Below are positions 7,070 to 13,683 of a stretch of DNA of 13,683 bases, one piece after another. The position numbers were made by a program, and so were the translations under genes. Position 1 is the first letter of the stretch. Every line of letters begins with the position of its first letter. Source of the stretch: Bacillota bacterium (GTDB lineage Bacteria; Bacillota; Clostridia; Lachnospirales; Lachnospiraceae). The notes beneath the pieces are model-generated. The model was not told where the DNA came from and did no database searches. It saw only the letters and a list, made by a program, of their open reading frames with translations. The stretch is from contig JAFACO010000404.1 in NCBI GenBank assembly GCA_023425485.1, positions 1 to 13,683 on the forward strand, read 5' to 3'.

Positions 7070-7106
7070 TGCGCAGCTGCGCATCATTAGCCCAAAGGGC
7101 TTTTTA
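7070..7106 (+). terminator. Palindrome plus intrinsic terminator after the AspRS gene
   Basis: A perfect 14-base palindrome TGCGCAGCTGCGCA (7070-7083) is followed by the short GC-rich hairpin AGCCC-AAA-GGGCT (7089-7101) and a TTTTT run. The second hairpin is a typical compact intrinsic terminator 48 bases after the AspRS stop codon. Confidence 0.7.
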
Positions 7107-7145
7107 TATAAAGAAAATCCCTCAGAATTTCCTTTTATATAAAAC

Positions 7146-7187
7146 AGTGGGGGTAATTATCTAAGATAATGCCGAATTACTCCCACT
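7146..7187. terminator. Second hairpin between converging genes, likely bidirectional terminator
   Basis: Arms AGTGGGGGTAATT (7146-7158) and 7175-7187 pair over 13 positions with one G-U. On the plus strand it is followed by AGTATTTTATAAA, and on the minus strand by GTTTTATAT. It suits termination of the minus-strand small-protein gene (stop at 7290) and backs up the AspRS terminator. Between this and the first hairpin, 7105-7140 also contains an imperfect TATATAAA inverted repeat. Confidence 0.55.
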
Positions 7188-7289
7188 AGTATTTTATAAA
7201 AATATAAATTAATAAAATTACATACATTAGTTATATGCGCTTACATTTATTTAATATTTTTCTTGCTATAAATTTCTTTAAATCTTTTA

Positions 7290-7658
7290 TTATTTCAACT
7301 GATCTAACTGTTCCTTACGATGTTCCTGCTTTGCCTTCGCATTTTTTAAAGATTCTTTATCCATATGCTCTGCATTATGATTAAGATAGCCTTCGGTATA
7401 ATTAAGTCTTTTTTCGGTGCATTCCTTGTAATCATTATTGCAGTTTTCACCATGAGCCAAGATGTTTTTCAAATTTGCAATTTCCTGTTCACGATCTTCA
7501 TTTACCTGCTTGGCATGCTCAATGTTGGAAGGTGAGTGTGATATATCTGAATGCTCCTCAAGATGTCGCTCAGTTCGTGTTTTTTTCTCTACGAGGTTAA
7601 CTAAATGCTCCACTCTGCGTTCCTTTTCTTGACCTTTACCATCCCATGCTTTGTCCAT
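7290..7658 (-). CDS. Conserved-looking small charged protein of unknown function
   Basis: I do not recognise this gene with certainty. The protein is 122 residues, very hydrophilic, rich in Glu, Lys, His and Asn, with no signal peptide, membrane segment or Cys pair. Long helical stretches are likely (for example KQVNEDREQEIANLKNIL and MDKESLKNAKAKQEHRKEQL). It opens MDKAWDGKGQEKERRVEHL and contains HLEEHSDI and TEGYLNHNAEHMD. I chose the ATG at 7658 because GGCGGA lies nine bases upstream; the longer frame from TTG at 7682 would add eight residues and place that site inside the gene. It lies 131 bases downstream of the glycosylase gene on the same strand, with a possible promoter in between. 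The composition suggests a soluble cytoplasmic, perhaps stress- or spore-related, protein, but that is speculation. Confidence 0.75.
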   Translation of the reverse strand: MDKAWDGKGQEKERRVEHLVNLVEKKTRTERHLEEHSDISHSPSNIEHAKQVNEDREQEIANLKNILAHGENCNNDYKECTEKRLNYTEGYLNHNAEHMDKESLKNAKAKQEHRKEQLDQLK

Positions 7659-7766
7659 ACTTATAATTCCGCCTTTCATCAAAATTCGAGATTTTTCTAT
7701 CTCCTTTTTATTGTTGCCAAAGAGAAAGTTCGATATTCTTTTTTAATGAATGCAAAATTTTTAAAA

Positions 7767-7793
7767 ATTATAAACTTATGATTATAGTGTCAA
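7767..7793 (-). promoter_or_regulatory. Possible promoter for the small charged protein
   Basis: On the minus strand there is a perfect TTGACA (7788-7793) and a perfect TATAAT (7767-7772), but the spacer is only 15 bases. The TTGACA overlaps the TGA stop of the glycosylase gene. It would start transcription about 100 bases upstream of the small-protein ATG. The short spacing makes this uncertain. Confidence 0.4.
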
Positions 7794-8617
7794 CTCTTTA
7801 AATATCTCATGTAATAAAACATGTATTGCTGTACAATTCCAGCATAACCCTTATATAGTTCTCTTTCAAATTGGTTCTGATAAATTTCTTCCAGTACTCG
7901 AAGTATCCATACATCCACTGGAAAACCTTCTATATGATGAAGTCCGTACAATGCAATGCAGTTTGCAACCTTTTCTCCTATCCCATGAATTTTCTTAAGC
8001 TCTATAACCGCTTCTTCAAAAGCACAGTTTATTAAATATGTAAAATCAATTGCTCCGCTAGTAACTGCTCTGGCAGCACTTATGATATATGCATCTCTAT
8101 AGCCAGTTTTTAATTGCCTTAAATCCTCGTTAACCGCCTGTGCTAATATAGTTGCAGACGGAAAGGAATAGTACTCTTTCCCTGTGCGGGAGCACACGTA
8201 TTTCTCACCATATCGATTACAGATTGCCTCCACGCAGTTTTTAATGGCTGGTATATTTTTATTTTGGGAAATAATAAAACTTATGGCTGCCTCGAAGGGT
8301 TCTTGTTTTAAAATACGAATACCATGTCCATAGGTTGCTGCTTGACTTAAGAACTGATCCCTACCTGATTTTAAGTTTTCAACAATACTATGATAGTCAT
8401 AATCCATATCAAAGTAATCGTGCCATATTTCATCATATTCATCTTTCGAGCAACTTAGTTCCACTACTTCATCCTCTAACTGCTCCAGCTCAAGGTACCG
8501 TCCATAAGCAATTAGACTATACTTTAACTTCCCTTCCTCAATAATTGGATTCATACGAAAACATTGTCCAGATTCAGCAATCTGCTTTATATTAAAGTTT
8601 TTATTATTTATTATCAT
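7790..8617 (-). CDS. ogg: 8-oxoguanine DNA glycosylase/AP lyase, OGG1 type
   Basis: A base-excision repair enzyme that removes 8-oxoguanine and nicks the abasic strand. An N-terminal OGG_N-like domain contains ESGQCFRMNP. The HhH-GPD core follows, with SFIISQNKNIPAI, the hairpin-helix-hairpin KKIHGIGEKVANCIALYG, and GFPVDVWILRV. The catalytic Lys is in GIGEKVA and the conserved Asp in PVDVW, giving the bifunctional OGG1 signature rather than AlkA, which lacks the Lys. From the ATG at 8617 the protein has 275 residues, with Lys216 and Asp235; an AGAGGA site lies just upstream. In-frame ATGs at 8632 and 8683 would add 5 or 22 residues that do not look like the family N-terminus. The gene is divergent from the MFS gene. 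Its stop codon lies inside a motif repeated at 5631-5650. Confidence 0.88.
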   Translation of the reverse strand: MIINNKNFNIKQIAESGQCFRMNPIIEEGKLKYSLIAYGRYLELEQLEDEVVELSCSKDEYDEIWHDYFDMDYDYHSIVENLKSGRDQFLSQAATYGHGIRILKQEPFEAAISFIISQNKNIPAIKNCVEAICNRYGEKYVCSRTGKEYYSFPSATILAQAVNEDLRQLKTGYRDAYIISAARAVTSGAIDFTYLINCAFEEAVIELKKIHGIGEKVANCIALYGLHHIEGFPVDVWILRVLEEIYQNQFERELYKGYAGIVQQYMFYYMRYLKS

Positions 8618-8846
8618 TTCTTCCTCTTTCATCGTTCTATCTTGTCTTGCTATCTTTGTTAGATAACTGTAATAACTTCTCATAGGTTTACCCTGACTAT
8701 TAATGCTATTGTCATTTATATCATTTCATCTTACTAAAAAAGTATAATATAGCCCTACCCTCAAATACAAGAGCTGATAGTAAGGTATTTTCTTCTAGTG
8801 ATGCCAATTATCTATAATTTTGACTGAAAGTTTATACGAAAACACA

Positions 8847-8875
8847 TTGAGTTAAAACCCCTTTTCCCTTATACT
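8847..8875 (+). promoter_or_regulatory. Probable promoter for the MFS transporter gene
   Basis: TTGAGT (8847-8852), a 17-base spacer and TATACT (8870-8875). The expected start near 8882 gives a leader of about 60 bases before the ATG at 8945. Confidence 0.6.
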
Positions 8876-8944
8876 TATTGGTAGGGGTAGCAATTAACTT
8901 TTAGTAATAATGTTCAGTGACTTATTTTGGAGGTTTTACATCAG

Positions 8945-10369
8945 ATGCTTATGAACTTTATGGATTTACATAGATATTTTATCGGAAAAATCAGAAAAAT
9001 ATATTTTATGGCGCTTCCTGAATCTAAAGAAGATTTAAAACTTAGCCGCATTAAATATACGGTTTCTGACACCGCTGCACAAACTATTATACAGCTTGCT
9101 GGTGGTACTTTTTTAGCCACCTTAATGTCCTATAGCGGAATTTCCGATGCCAATATTGGAATTATAACTTCTTTGGTTAGCTTAGCAGCATTATCACAGT
9201 TATTTTTAATTAATTTTTTTAAGAAGCTAAAAAAATACAAATTTCTTGTTAGTATAACTGCCTTGCAACGTATCTTGTTTGCTGCATTGTATTTTATTCC
9301 TTTATTGCCAATGGGGGCTATTGCAAAGGCAATACTTATCGTCTTGCTTTATTTTTTTGGTCAAATCTTTGTACAGGTAGGGATTCCTGCTTCACAGGAA
9401 TGGATTGCAAGTCTGGTTCCAAGCCGGCTACGGGGCAAGTATTTTTCAATAAAGGATTCCTTTGCTGTTTTCGTGGTTTCTACCATGATGTTACTTTGTG
9501 GCATGATATTGGATTTCTTTAAAAAAGGAAACCTCCTCATTGGCTTTATTCTAATTGGGATTATCATCTTTCTATTAACCTTAGTTAATGTCATTGGACT
9601 TTCTATGATGAAGGAACCAAAGCTATCCTACATAAATACCGATGGTAAAGAAATGCATGGTCGACTTGCAAAAAAAGCAAAACAATTAGATGTTGCAGAA
9701 CAAAAGCAGAGCATATTATCAGAAGTAAAAGAAGCCTTTCATAATCGTAAATTTAGAAAGGCCTTTACTGTGCAATGCCTTTATACCCTTTCTTTCTACA
9801 TTTGTCTGCCTTTTAATGCAAGTTATCAGATTAATGATTTACATTTACCCTATACCTTTATCATGTTTGTTGGTTTTATATGCAATCTATACCGAATTTA
9901 TATTTCACCAAAGCTTGGCCGTATGGCGGATAAGCATGGCATGGGTAAACTGTTACGCTTTAGTATATTTGCCTTGGGATTAAATATGCTGTCCACCACC
10001 TTTACCATGCCCTTTAACGCTTATCCTATGCTAGTTCTAAGCGCCTTCCTATCCTCTACTGCTTGGGCGTTTTTAGGTATTGGCTTATTTGGAATTCAAT
10101 TGGATTTCTTTCAGGGTGAAAAACGTATGACCTGGTTAACCATTACCTCCTCCCTTTGTGGCCTTTTTGGCTTTTTGGTATCTATTCTGGGAGGACAACT
10201 ACTCGGGTATCTTCAGTCACTATCGCTTTATATCTATGGACAGAAAATATACGCTCAGCAGATTCTTAATTTAATTGGCTTTTTTATCGTTCTATTTATG
10301 GTTTATTACATTCGCTTCCATATTGAAACGGTTAAAATAGATGTTAATCGAAAAGATGGTGTGGTGTAA
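8945..10369 (+). CDS. Major facilitator superfamily transporter, substrate unknown
   Basis: A polytopic inner-membrane protein of 474 residues with about 12 hydrophobic segments in two halves. A hydrophilic central loop (about 205-250, rich in Lys, Glu and Gln) separates them. The loop after the fifth segment, SLVPSRLRGKYFSIKDS, resembles the MFS motif in which RGK/RG follows transmembrane segment 2 or 4, and SPKLGRMADKHGMGKLLR resembles the second-half MFS A-like motif (G-x-x-x-D-+-x-G). GGAGG at 8929-8933 is 11 bases before the ATG at 8945; the TTG at 8927 overlaps that site and is unlikely to be used. The gene is monocistronic or weakly coupled to the ECF gene, which has its own promoter 9 bases after this stop codon. 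Nothing nearby indicates the substrate; drug efflux or sugar/peptide export are both possible. Confidence 0.85.
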   Translation: MLMNFMDLHRYFIGKIRKIYFMALPESKEDLKLSRIKYTVSDTAAQTIIQLAGGTFLATLMSYSGISDANIGIITSLVSLAALSQLFLINFFKKLKKYKFLVSITALQRILFAALYFIPLLPMGAIAKAILIVLLYFFGQIFVQVGIPASQEWIASLVPSRLRGKYFSIKDSFAVFVVSTMMLLCGMILDFFKKGNLLIGFILIGIIIFLLTLVNVIGLSMMKEPKLSYINTDGKEMHGRLAKKAKQLDVAEQKQSILSEVKEAFHNRKFRKAFTVQCLYTLSFYICLPFNASYQINDLHLPYTFIMFVGFICNLYRIYISPKLGRMADKHGMGKLLRFSIFALGLNMLSTTFTMPFNAYPMLVLSAFLSSTAWAFLGIGLFGIQLDFFQGEKRMTWLTITSSLCGLFGFLVSILGGQLLGYLQSLSLYIYGQKIYAQQILNLIGFFIVLFMVYYIRFHIETVKIDVNRKDGVV

Positions 10370-10377
10370 CTTTCACA

Positions 10378-10406
10378 TTGACATGGTTTACCTTTTCATA
10401 TATAAT
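10378..10406 (+). promoter_or_regulatory. Consensus sigma-A promoter for the ECF S component
   Basis: A perfect TTGACA (10378-10383), a 17-base spacer and a perfect TATAAT (10401-10406). It starts 9 bases after the MFS stop codon. Transcription from about 10413 gives a leader of roughly 56 bases. Confidence 0.9.
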
Positions 10407-10468
10407 TACAGCTGACAAGACAGCTATCAAGTCAGTATTATAAGTTCTTAAAAAAGGAAGGGTATGTT

Positions 10469-11038
10469 ATGACAAACAGTTCAAGGAAAGTTTATACGAT
10501 GGCAATTGCTGCATTACTTAGTACCATTGGAATTTTAATTCCACTTTATTCACCACTTAAAATACGTTTGGACCCTGCATCCTTTACCTTAGGTGTCCAT
10601 GTACCAATTTTTATTGCTATGTTTATATCCCCTGTTACTGCATTGTTTGTATCCTTAATAACAGCACTAGGGTTTCTAGCCGCCTATCCGCCAGTTATTG
10701 TAATACGTGCTTTAACTCACATCATCTTTGCAGTATTAGGTGCCTATATTCTCAAAAAGAACAATAATATCTTATTGTCTTTAAAGACTGCTATTCCATT
10801 CGTGGTTATCATCTCGGTGATCCACGCCGCTGCCGAAGTTATTGTTGTTAGTATCTTTTACTTCTTCGGTGACACATCATCTGATTTTGTTAGAGTAGTG
10901 CTTGGTCTTGTAGGTGTTGGTGGTACCATACACAGTATTTTGGATTTTATGATTGCAGCTTTCATTTGGGTACCTCTACAACGTGCAATTCAAATTCCCT
11001 CCAATGCAAGAATACGTATAACCAGTATAAGCAAATAA
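10469..11038 (+). CDS. ECF transporter S component (vitamin-binding subunit), specificity unknown
   Basis: A 189-residue integral membrane protein with about six hydrophobic segments. It has the small size and layout of substrate-capturing S components, which share an energising EcfA-EcfA'-EcfT module encoded elsewhere. Supporting features are a first segment with short-side-chain residues (MAIAALLSTIGILIP), followed by a loop carrying a charged KIRLDPASF stretch and then a compact bundle with VIVIRALTHIIFAVLGAYILKK. AAGGAAGGG at 10454-10462 is six bases before the ATG. No Ecf ATPase or T subunit is adjacent, as is usual for group II ECF systems in Firmicutes. A niacin- or queuosine-type specificity is possible, but I cannot assign one. 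The leader can form two mutually exclusive short stems. Confidence 0.75.
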   Translation: MTNSSRKVYTMAIAALLSTIGILIPLYSPLKIRLDPASFTLGVHVPIFIAMFISPVTALFVSLITALGFLAAYPPVIVIRALTHIIFAVLGAYILKKNNNILLSLKTAIPFVVIISVIHAAAEVIVVSIFYFFGDTSSDFVRVVLGLVGVGGTIHSILDFMIAAFIWVPLQRAIQIPSNARIRITSISK

Positions 11039-11058
11039 CTTATTACTATAGGTTCCAT

Positions 11059-11094
11059 AAAAAACTCCCTATCGCTTAAGATAGGGAGTTTTCC
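11059..11094. terminator. Bidirectional terminator overlapping the 3' end of the HD-GYP gene
   Basis: Perfect 13-bp arms AAAACTCCCTATC (11061-11073) and 11080-11092 with a six-base loop. The left flank is A-rich and the right flank T-rich, giving U-tracts on both strands. The minus-strand HD-GYP stop codon (11076-11078) sits in the loop, and the last four sense codons lie in the stem. Confidence 0.9.
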
Positions 11095-12152
11095 ATTTCT
11101 AATTCTGATTCACTTATTGTTATTGACAATACCTTCAACATATCAATTTCATACATATCGATTTCATTCCCATTCTCATCAGCAATTACTCGTACAATTG
11201 GTCTAAGTGGAAAGTTAATGTTTTGTTCTTTAACGATTGCTAGTTTTTTATCGGATAAACGTACCATGGATCCATTTGGATAAATGGCTATTTGCTTAAT
11301 AAATATAGAAACCAGCTTTAAGTCAAACTGGGTCTCCGCATTTTTTACTAAATAATTCACCGCGTTATTCGAACTCCACCTTCCTCGATAACAACGATTG
11401 GATACTAATGCGTCGTAAACATCAGCTATTGCTGCTATTCTTGCAAATTCATGTAATTCTCCAGCCTTTAACCCATTTGGATATCCTGTTCCGTCCATAC
11501 GTTCATGATGCTGCAATGCAATAATTCTGGAAAGCTCGGTTAAATTAATACATTTTTTTAGGCTTTCATAACCCACAGTAGTATGTGTTTTTAGGTATTC
11601 AAATTCTTCTGTTGTCAATTTGTCCACTTTATTTAATATAGTTTGATCCAACAAAATTTTACCAACATCGTGCAATATGGTACCGGCTGCCAGCTTCTCC
11701 AGCATGGACCTACTATAGCCTAATTTATTTGCTATTAATAACGAATATACAGTGGTACTTACGGAATGTGAAAATGTATATTCATCCGTAGCACTAATAT
11801 CGTTCAAACTGATCTGAACATCCGGATTTGCAAGTATTTCATCTATCACTGAATTTATTGTAGATGACATATTTTTTATATCAACAATGGACTTCTTCGA
11901 AAAATCATCAATTGTCTGTCTCAGTATTTTTTTACAATTAACCCTGGTCTCTTCTGAAATAGCATCAGGGATTTCAATTCCCTCACTTTTTTCATCTTCC
12001 ACATAAACGTAATCAATGCCGAGCCTTTTTAGGCTTTTTTGAAAACGCTGTAAGTCTGTTACGCCTTCACGAAGAATTAAACAATCTTCATAGTATATCG
12101 CTTTTGCCAGACTCATCTCTGGTTTTAACATTGATAACGATACTAACCTCAT
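11076..12152 (-). CDS. HD-GYP domain protein, probable c-di-GMP phosphodiesterase
   Basis: A 358-residue soluble protein likely to hydrolyse cyclic di-GMP and so lower its level in the cell. The N-terminal about 110 residues have a short beta-rich start (MRLVSLSMLKPEM, then LILREGVTD) common in clostridial HD-GYP proteins, with no receiver or membrane segment. The HD-GYP core follows: His129 in FSHSVSTT, HDVGK at 161-165, His190, HHERMDGTGYP at 215-225 and Asp244 in IADVYDAL. All metal-binding positions that I can check are present, so it should be active. The C-terminal tail (290-358) forms a small extra domain with SMVRLSDKKLAIV, as in HD-GYP proteins with a PilZ-like or DUF3391-related end. 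AAGGAG (12160-12165) is seven bases before the ATG. It has its own promoter at 12191-12219. Confidence 0.9.
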   Translation of the reverse strand: MRLVSLSMLKPEMSLAKAIYYEDCLILREGVTDLQRFQKSLKRLGIDYVYVEDEKSEGIEIPDAISEETRVNCKKILRQTIDDFSKKSIVDIKNMSSTINSVIDEILANPDVQISLNDISATDEYTFSHSVSTTVYSLLIANKLGYSRSMLEKLAAGTILHDVGKILLDQTILNKVDKLTTEEFEYLKTHTTVGYESLKKCINLTELSRIIALQHHERMDGTGYPNGLKAGELHEFARIAAIADVYDALVSNRCYRGRWSSNNAVNYLVKNAETQFDLKLVSIFIKQIAIYPNGSMVRLSDKKLAIVKEQNINFPLRPIVRVIADENGNEIDMYEIDMLKVLSITISESELEMENSLS

Positions 12153-12190
12153 GAATTCACTCCTTTATTGTGACCTTATCTACCTTATTC

Positions 12191-12219
12191 ATGATAAAAT
12201 ATACAAACATTTGTGTCAA
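12191..12219 (-). promoter_or_regulatory. Sigma-A promoter for the HD-GYP gene
   Basis: On the minus strand: TTGACA (12214-12219), a 17-base spacer and TATCAT (12191-12196). It lies between the chromate transporter stop codon and the HD-GYP start. Confidence 0.8.
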
Positions 12220-12281
12220 GAATCTTACGCTACAATTCTCCATTTGTCGACCTTTTTTGAGCTAAAGATAAGCAAAAGTTA

Positions 12282-12848
12282 CTAGCCAGTGAAATAATAA
12301 ATCACAACACTTAAAAAGCCCGATCCTAACATGATCCAAACAGGATTAATTTTTATTTTTCGTATAATTATAAAACTTATCAAAAACAAAGTTGCGGCTA
12401 TATAATCAATTTCTGAAAGATGATAATTAACACTTTCTCCACCCCATAGGGTTGTGATAAGAATGGACATCCCTGCAGAAGCTATCAAAGCTACAACAGC
12501 AGGACTTATCCCTCCTAAAACCCCCTGTAGGGTCGTTAAATTCTTATATTTATAATACAAATGTGCCAATAGGAGAACAATTAGTAAGGACGGCAAAATA
12601 CATCCAAAAACGGCGATAATAGATCCAGTAAAACCTGCAACTCGATTGCCTACAAAAATTGCTGAATTTATTGCAATAGGTCCGGGAGTCATCGGAGATA
12701 TCGTAATTAAATCTGTGAACTCTGATCTTGTTAGCCACATATTTGTATCAACTACCTGCTCCTGTATCAGTGGAAGTGCCGCATATCCCCCACCTATGCT
12801 AAATAAACCAATTTGTAAGAAGCTAATTAGTAACTTAAGATATATCAT
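12282..12848 (-). CDS. Half-size chromate transporter (ChrA domain), second gene of pair
   Basis: A 188-residue integral membrane protein of the CHR family, single-domain (short-chain) form. The domain signature is clear: SIGGGYAALPLIQEQVV near residue 17, TPGPIAINSAIFVGNRVAG, and then several hydrophobic helices. Short CHR proteins work as heteropairs of opposite topology, each equal to one half of the long ChrA, and export chromate in the cases studied. Its ATG overlaps the stop of the preceding CHR gene by four bases (ATGA, 12845-12848), so the two are translationally coupled. A G-rich ribosome binding site lies within the end of that gene. The true substrate in an anaerobe may be another oxyanion. 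No convincing terminator follows, and the next promoter on this strand is the HD-GYP promoter. Confidence 0.88.
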   Translation of the reverse strand: MIYLKLLISFLQIGLFSIGGGYAALPLIQEQVVDTNMWLTRSEFTDLITISPMTPGPIAINSAIFVGNRVAGFTGSIIAVFGCILPSLLIVLLLAHLYYKYKNLTTLQGVLGGISPAVVALIASAGMSILITTLWGGESVNYHLSEIDYIAATLFLISFIIIRKIKINPVWIMLGSGFLSVVIYYFTG

Positions 12849-13456
12849 CTATTAATTACCCCCTTACCCAATTTTTCGCGGATAAGCACTGTAATTAAGC
12901 CTACTACTGCACCTGCTAGAATAATCAAGACTGCATTTATCTCAAAGATATAAGCGGCTATAAATGCAGCAATCATCATGAGAATGGATAGAGCTTGTTT
13001 CTCTTTTACAATTACACCACCCATATCTAACACAACATCGACAATTACCGCGGTTACCCCTGCCTGCATCCCTCTTAATAAAGCACCTACTATTTGACTG
13101 GATCGAAACGCATGATAAAAATATGAAATTATGGTTATTGTAATCAGTGGTGGTATAACTGTACCGAACACAGTAACCACAGCTCCTAATATGCCAGCCA
13201 TTCGATATCCTATTAAAATAGATGCATTAATTGCGATAGCTCCCGGTGAGGATTGTGCAATCGCCACTAGATTGAGCATCTCATCTTCCTCAATCCAGTT
13301 TAATTTATCAACAAATCTCTTTTTCATTAATGGAACAATAACATACCCTCCTCCTACGGTAAATGCGCTTAGTGAAAAGGTTGAGGTAAATAGTTTCCAA
13401 TAAAGATTCCAGCTTCTTTTCATAAATGTTGTATTGCCTTTCAATCTATCTGTCAT
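12845..13456 (-). CDS. Half-size chromate transporter (ChrA domain), first gene of pair
   Basis: The partner CHR-family membrane protein of about 203 residues. Signature regions are SAFTVGGGYVIVPLMKKRF in the first membrane segment, SSPGAIAINASILIGYRMAGI, and GTVIPPLITITIISYFYHAF, followed by a C-terminal bundle ending in LIREKLGKG. It shares the PG-x-IAIN core with its downstream neighbour but is otherwise diverged, as expected for a heteropair. The start is uncertain: I use the ATG at 13456, with a weak GAG upstream. The ATG at 13423 gives MKRSWNLYWKLF, which looks like the family N-terminus but has a poorly spaced AAAGG. An upstream TTG at 13468 is least likely. No clear promoter is visible between the hairpin at 13537-13574 and the start. 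Confidence 0.85.
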   Translation of the reverse strand: MTDRLKGNTTFMKRSWNLYWKLFTSTFSLSAFTVGGGYVIVPLMKKRFVDKLNWIEEDEMLNLVAIAQSSPGAIAINASILIGYRMAGILGAVVTVFGTVIPPLITITIISYFYHAFRSSQIVGALLRGMQAGVTAVIVDVVLDMGGVIVKEKQALSILMMIAAFIAAYIFEINAVLIILAGAVVGLITVLIREKLGKGVINR

Positions 13457-13536
13457 TTTTAATCTCAAGTATGAAGTTGAATGAAAATATTTTTACATGT
13501 TTATACAGTTTCTTTGCTATCTTTTATATTATGGTA

Positions 13537-13574
13537 GATAAAGTGCTACAATATTTACATTGTAGCACTTTATC
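13537..13574. terminator. Perfect 16-bp hairpin upstream of the chromate pair
   Basis: GATAAAGTGCTACAAT (13537-13552) and its exact complement (13559-13574) flank a six-base loop. It lies 41 bases past the minus-strand stop at 13616-13618, so it probably terminates that gene. The U-tract on the minus strand is inside the stem (CTTTATC), not after it, so an operator role for the chromate genes is also possible. Confidence 0.6.
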
Positions 13575-13615
13575 CTTTGTCTCTCTATTCTTTTTCTCAA
13601 AACATTTGTAATATT

Positions 13616-13683
13616 TTATTTCAACAACGCTTCTAATCCAACTGCACCTAATTGACCTAACGCGGTCTTATATTTCATGGATT
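13616..13683 (-). CDS. C-terminal end of an unidentified gene, cut by window edge
   Basis: On the minus strand an open frame enters from the right edge and ends at TAA (13616-13618). It reads SMKYKTALGQLGAVGLEALL followed by Lys, a plausible protein C-terminus. The downstream hairpin at 13537-13574 fits a gene end here. Too little is visible to name a family, and a chance open frame of 21 codons is possible. Confidence 0.4.
   Translation of the reverse strand, partial: SMKYKTALGQLGAVGLEALLK

Noticed and set aside
8754..8887. CCCTACC (8753-8759) and GGTAGGG (8880-8886) as a long-range inverted repeat flanking the ogg/MFS divergent region
   Set aside because: Only seven bases match over a distance of about 120 bases, which is expected by chance.

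Overview
The window looks like chromosomal DNA of a low-GC Gram-positive anaerobe, most likely a clostridium near the Lachnospiraceae. The grounds are AT-rich intergenic DNA, strong GGAGG-type ribosome binding sites, near-consensus sigma-A promoters, two class II fructose-bisphosphate aldolases, a short archaeal-type aspartyl-tRNA synthetase, an HD-GYP protein and an ECF-type vitamin transporter subunit. No database was searched, so the assignment is an inference from protein style.

Layout from left to right. (1) Positions 1-1994, plus strand: a LytTR response regulator whose 5' end is cut by the window edge, then an AgrC-like GHKL histidine kinase. Together they form a probable peptide-sensing two-component system. 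(2) 2200-4225, minus strand: two divergent paralogues of class II aldolase, each with its own promoter and terminator. (3) 4531-5061, plus: an isochorismatase-family cysteine hydrolase, divergent from the aldolases. (4) 5062-5715: a 654-base stretch without a supported gene. It holds a candidate structured RNA ending in a strong intrinsic terminator, and a 129-bp inverted-repeat element. (5) 5716-7041, plus: AspRS of the archaeal/nondiscriminating size class, followed by a cluster of hairpins. (6) 7290-8617, minus: an unknown charged small protein and an OGG1-type 8-oxoguanine DNA glycosylase. (7) 8945-11038, plus: an MFS transporter and an ECF S component, the latter behind a perfect consensus promoter. 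(8) 11076-13456, minus: an HD-GYP c-di-GMP phosphodiesterase with its own promoter, and an overlapping pair of half-size chromate transporter genes. (9) 13616-13683, minus: the last codons of a further gene running off the right edge, followed by a perfect 16-bp hairpin.

Most genes appear to be single transcription units separated by intrinsic terminators, several of them bidirectional between converging genes. The clear multi-gene units are the two-component pair and the chromate transporter pair. No phage genes, CRISPR array, rRNA, tRNA or intact insertion sequence was seen. The least explained DNA is the 5062-5715 gap: a riboswitch-like attenuator and a long-armed inverted repeat whose arm sequence recurs on the opposite strand at the 3' end of the glycosylase gene.
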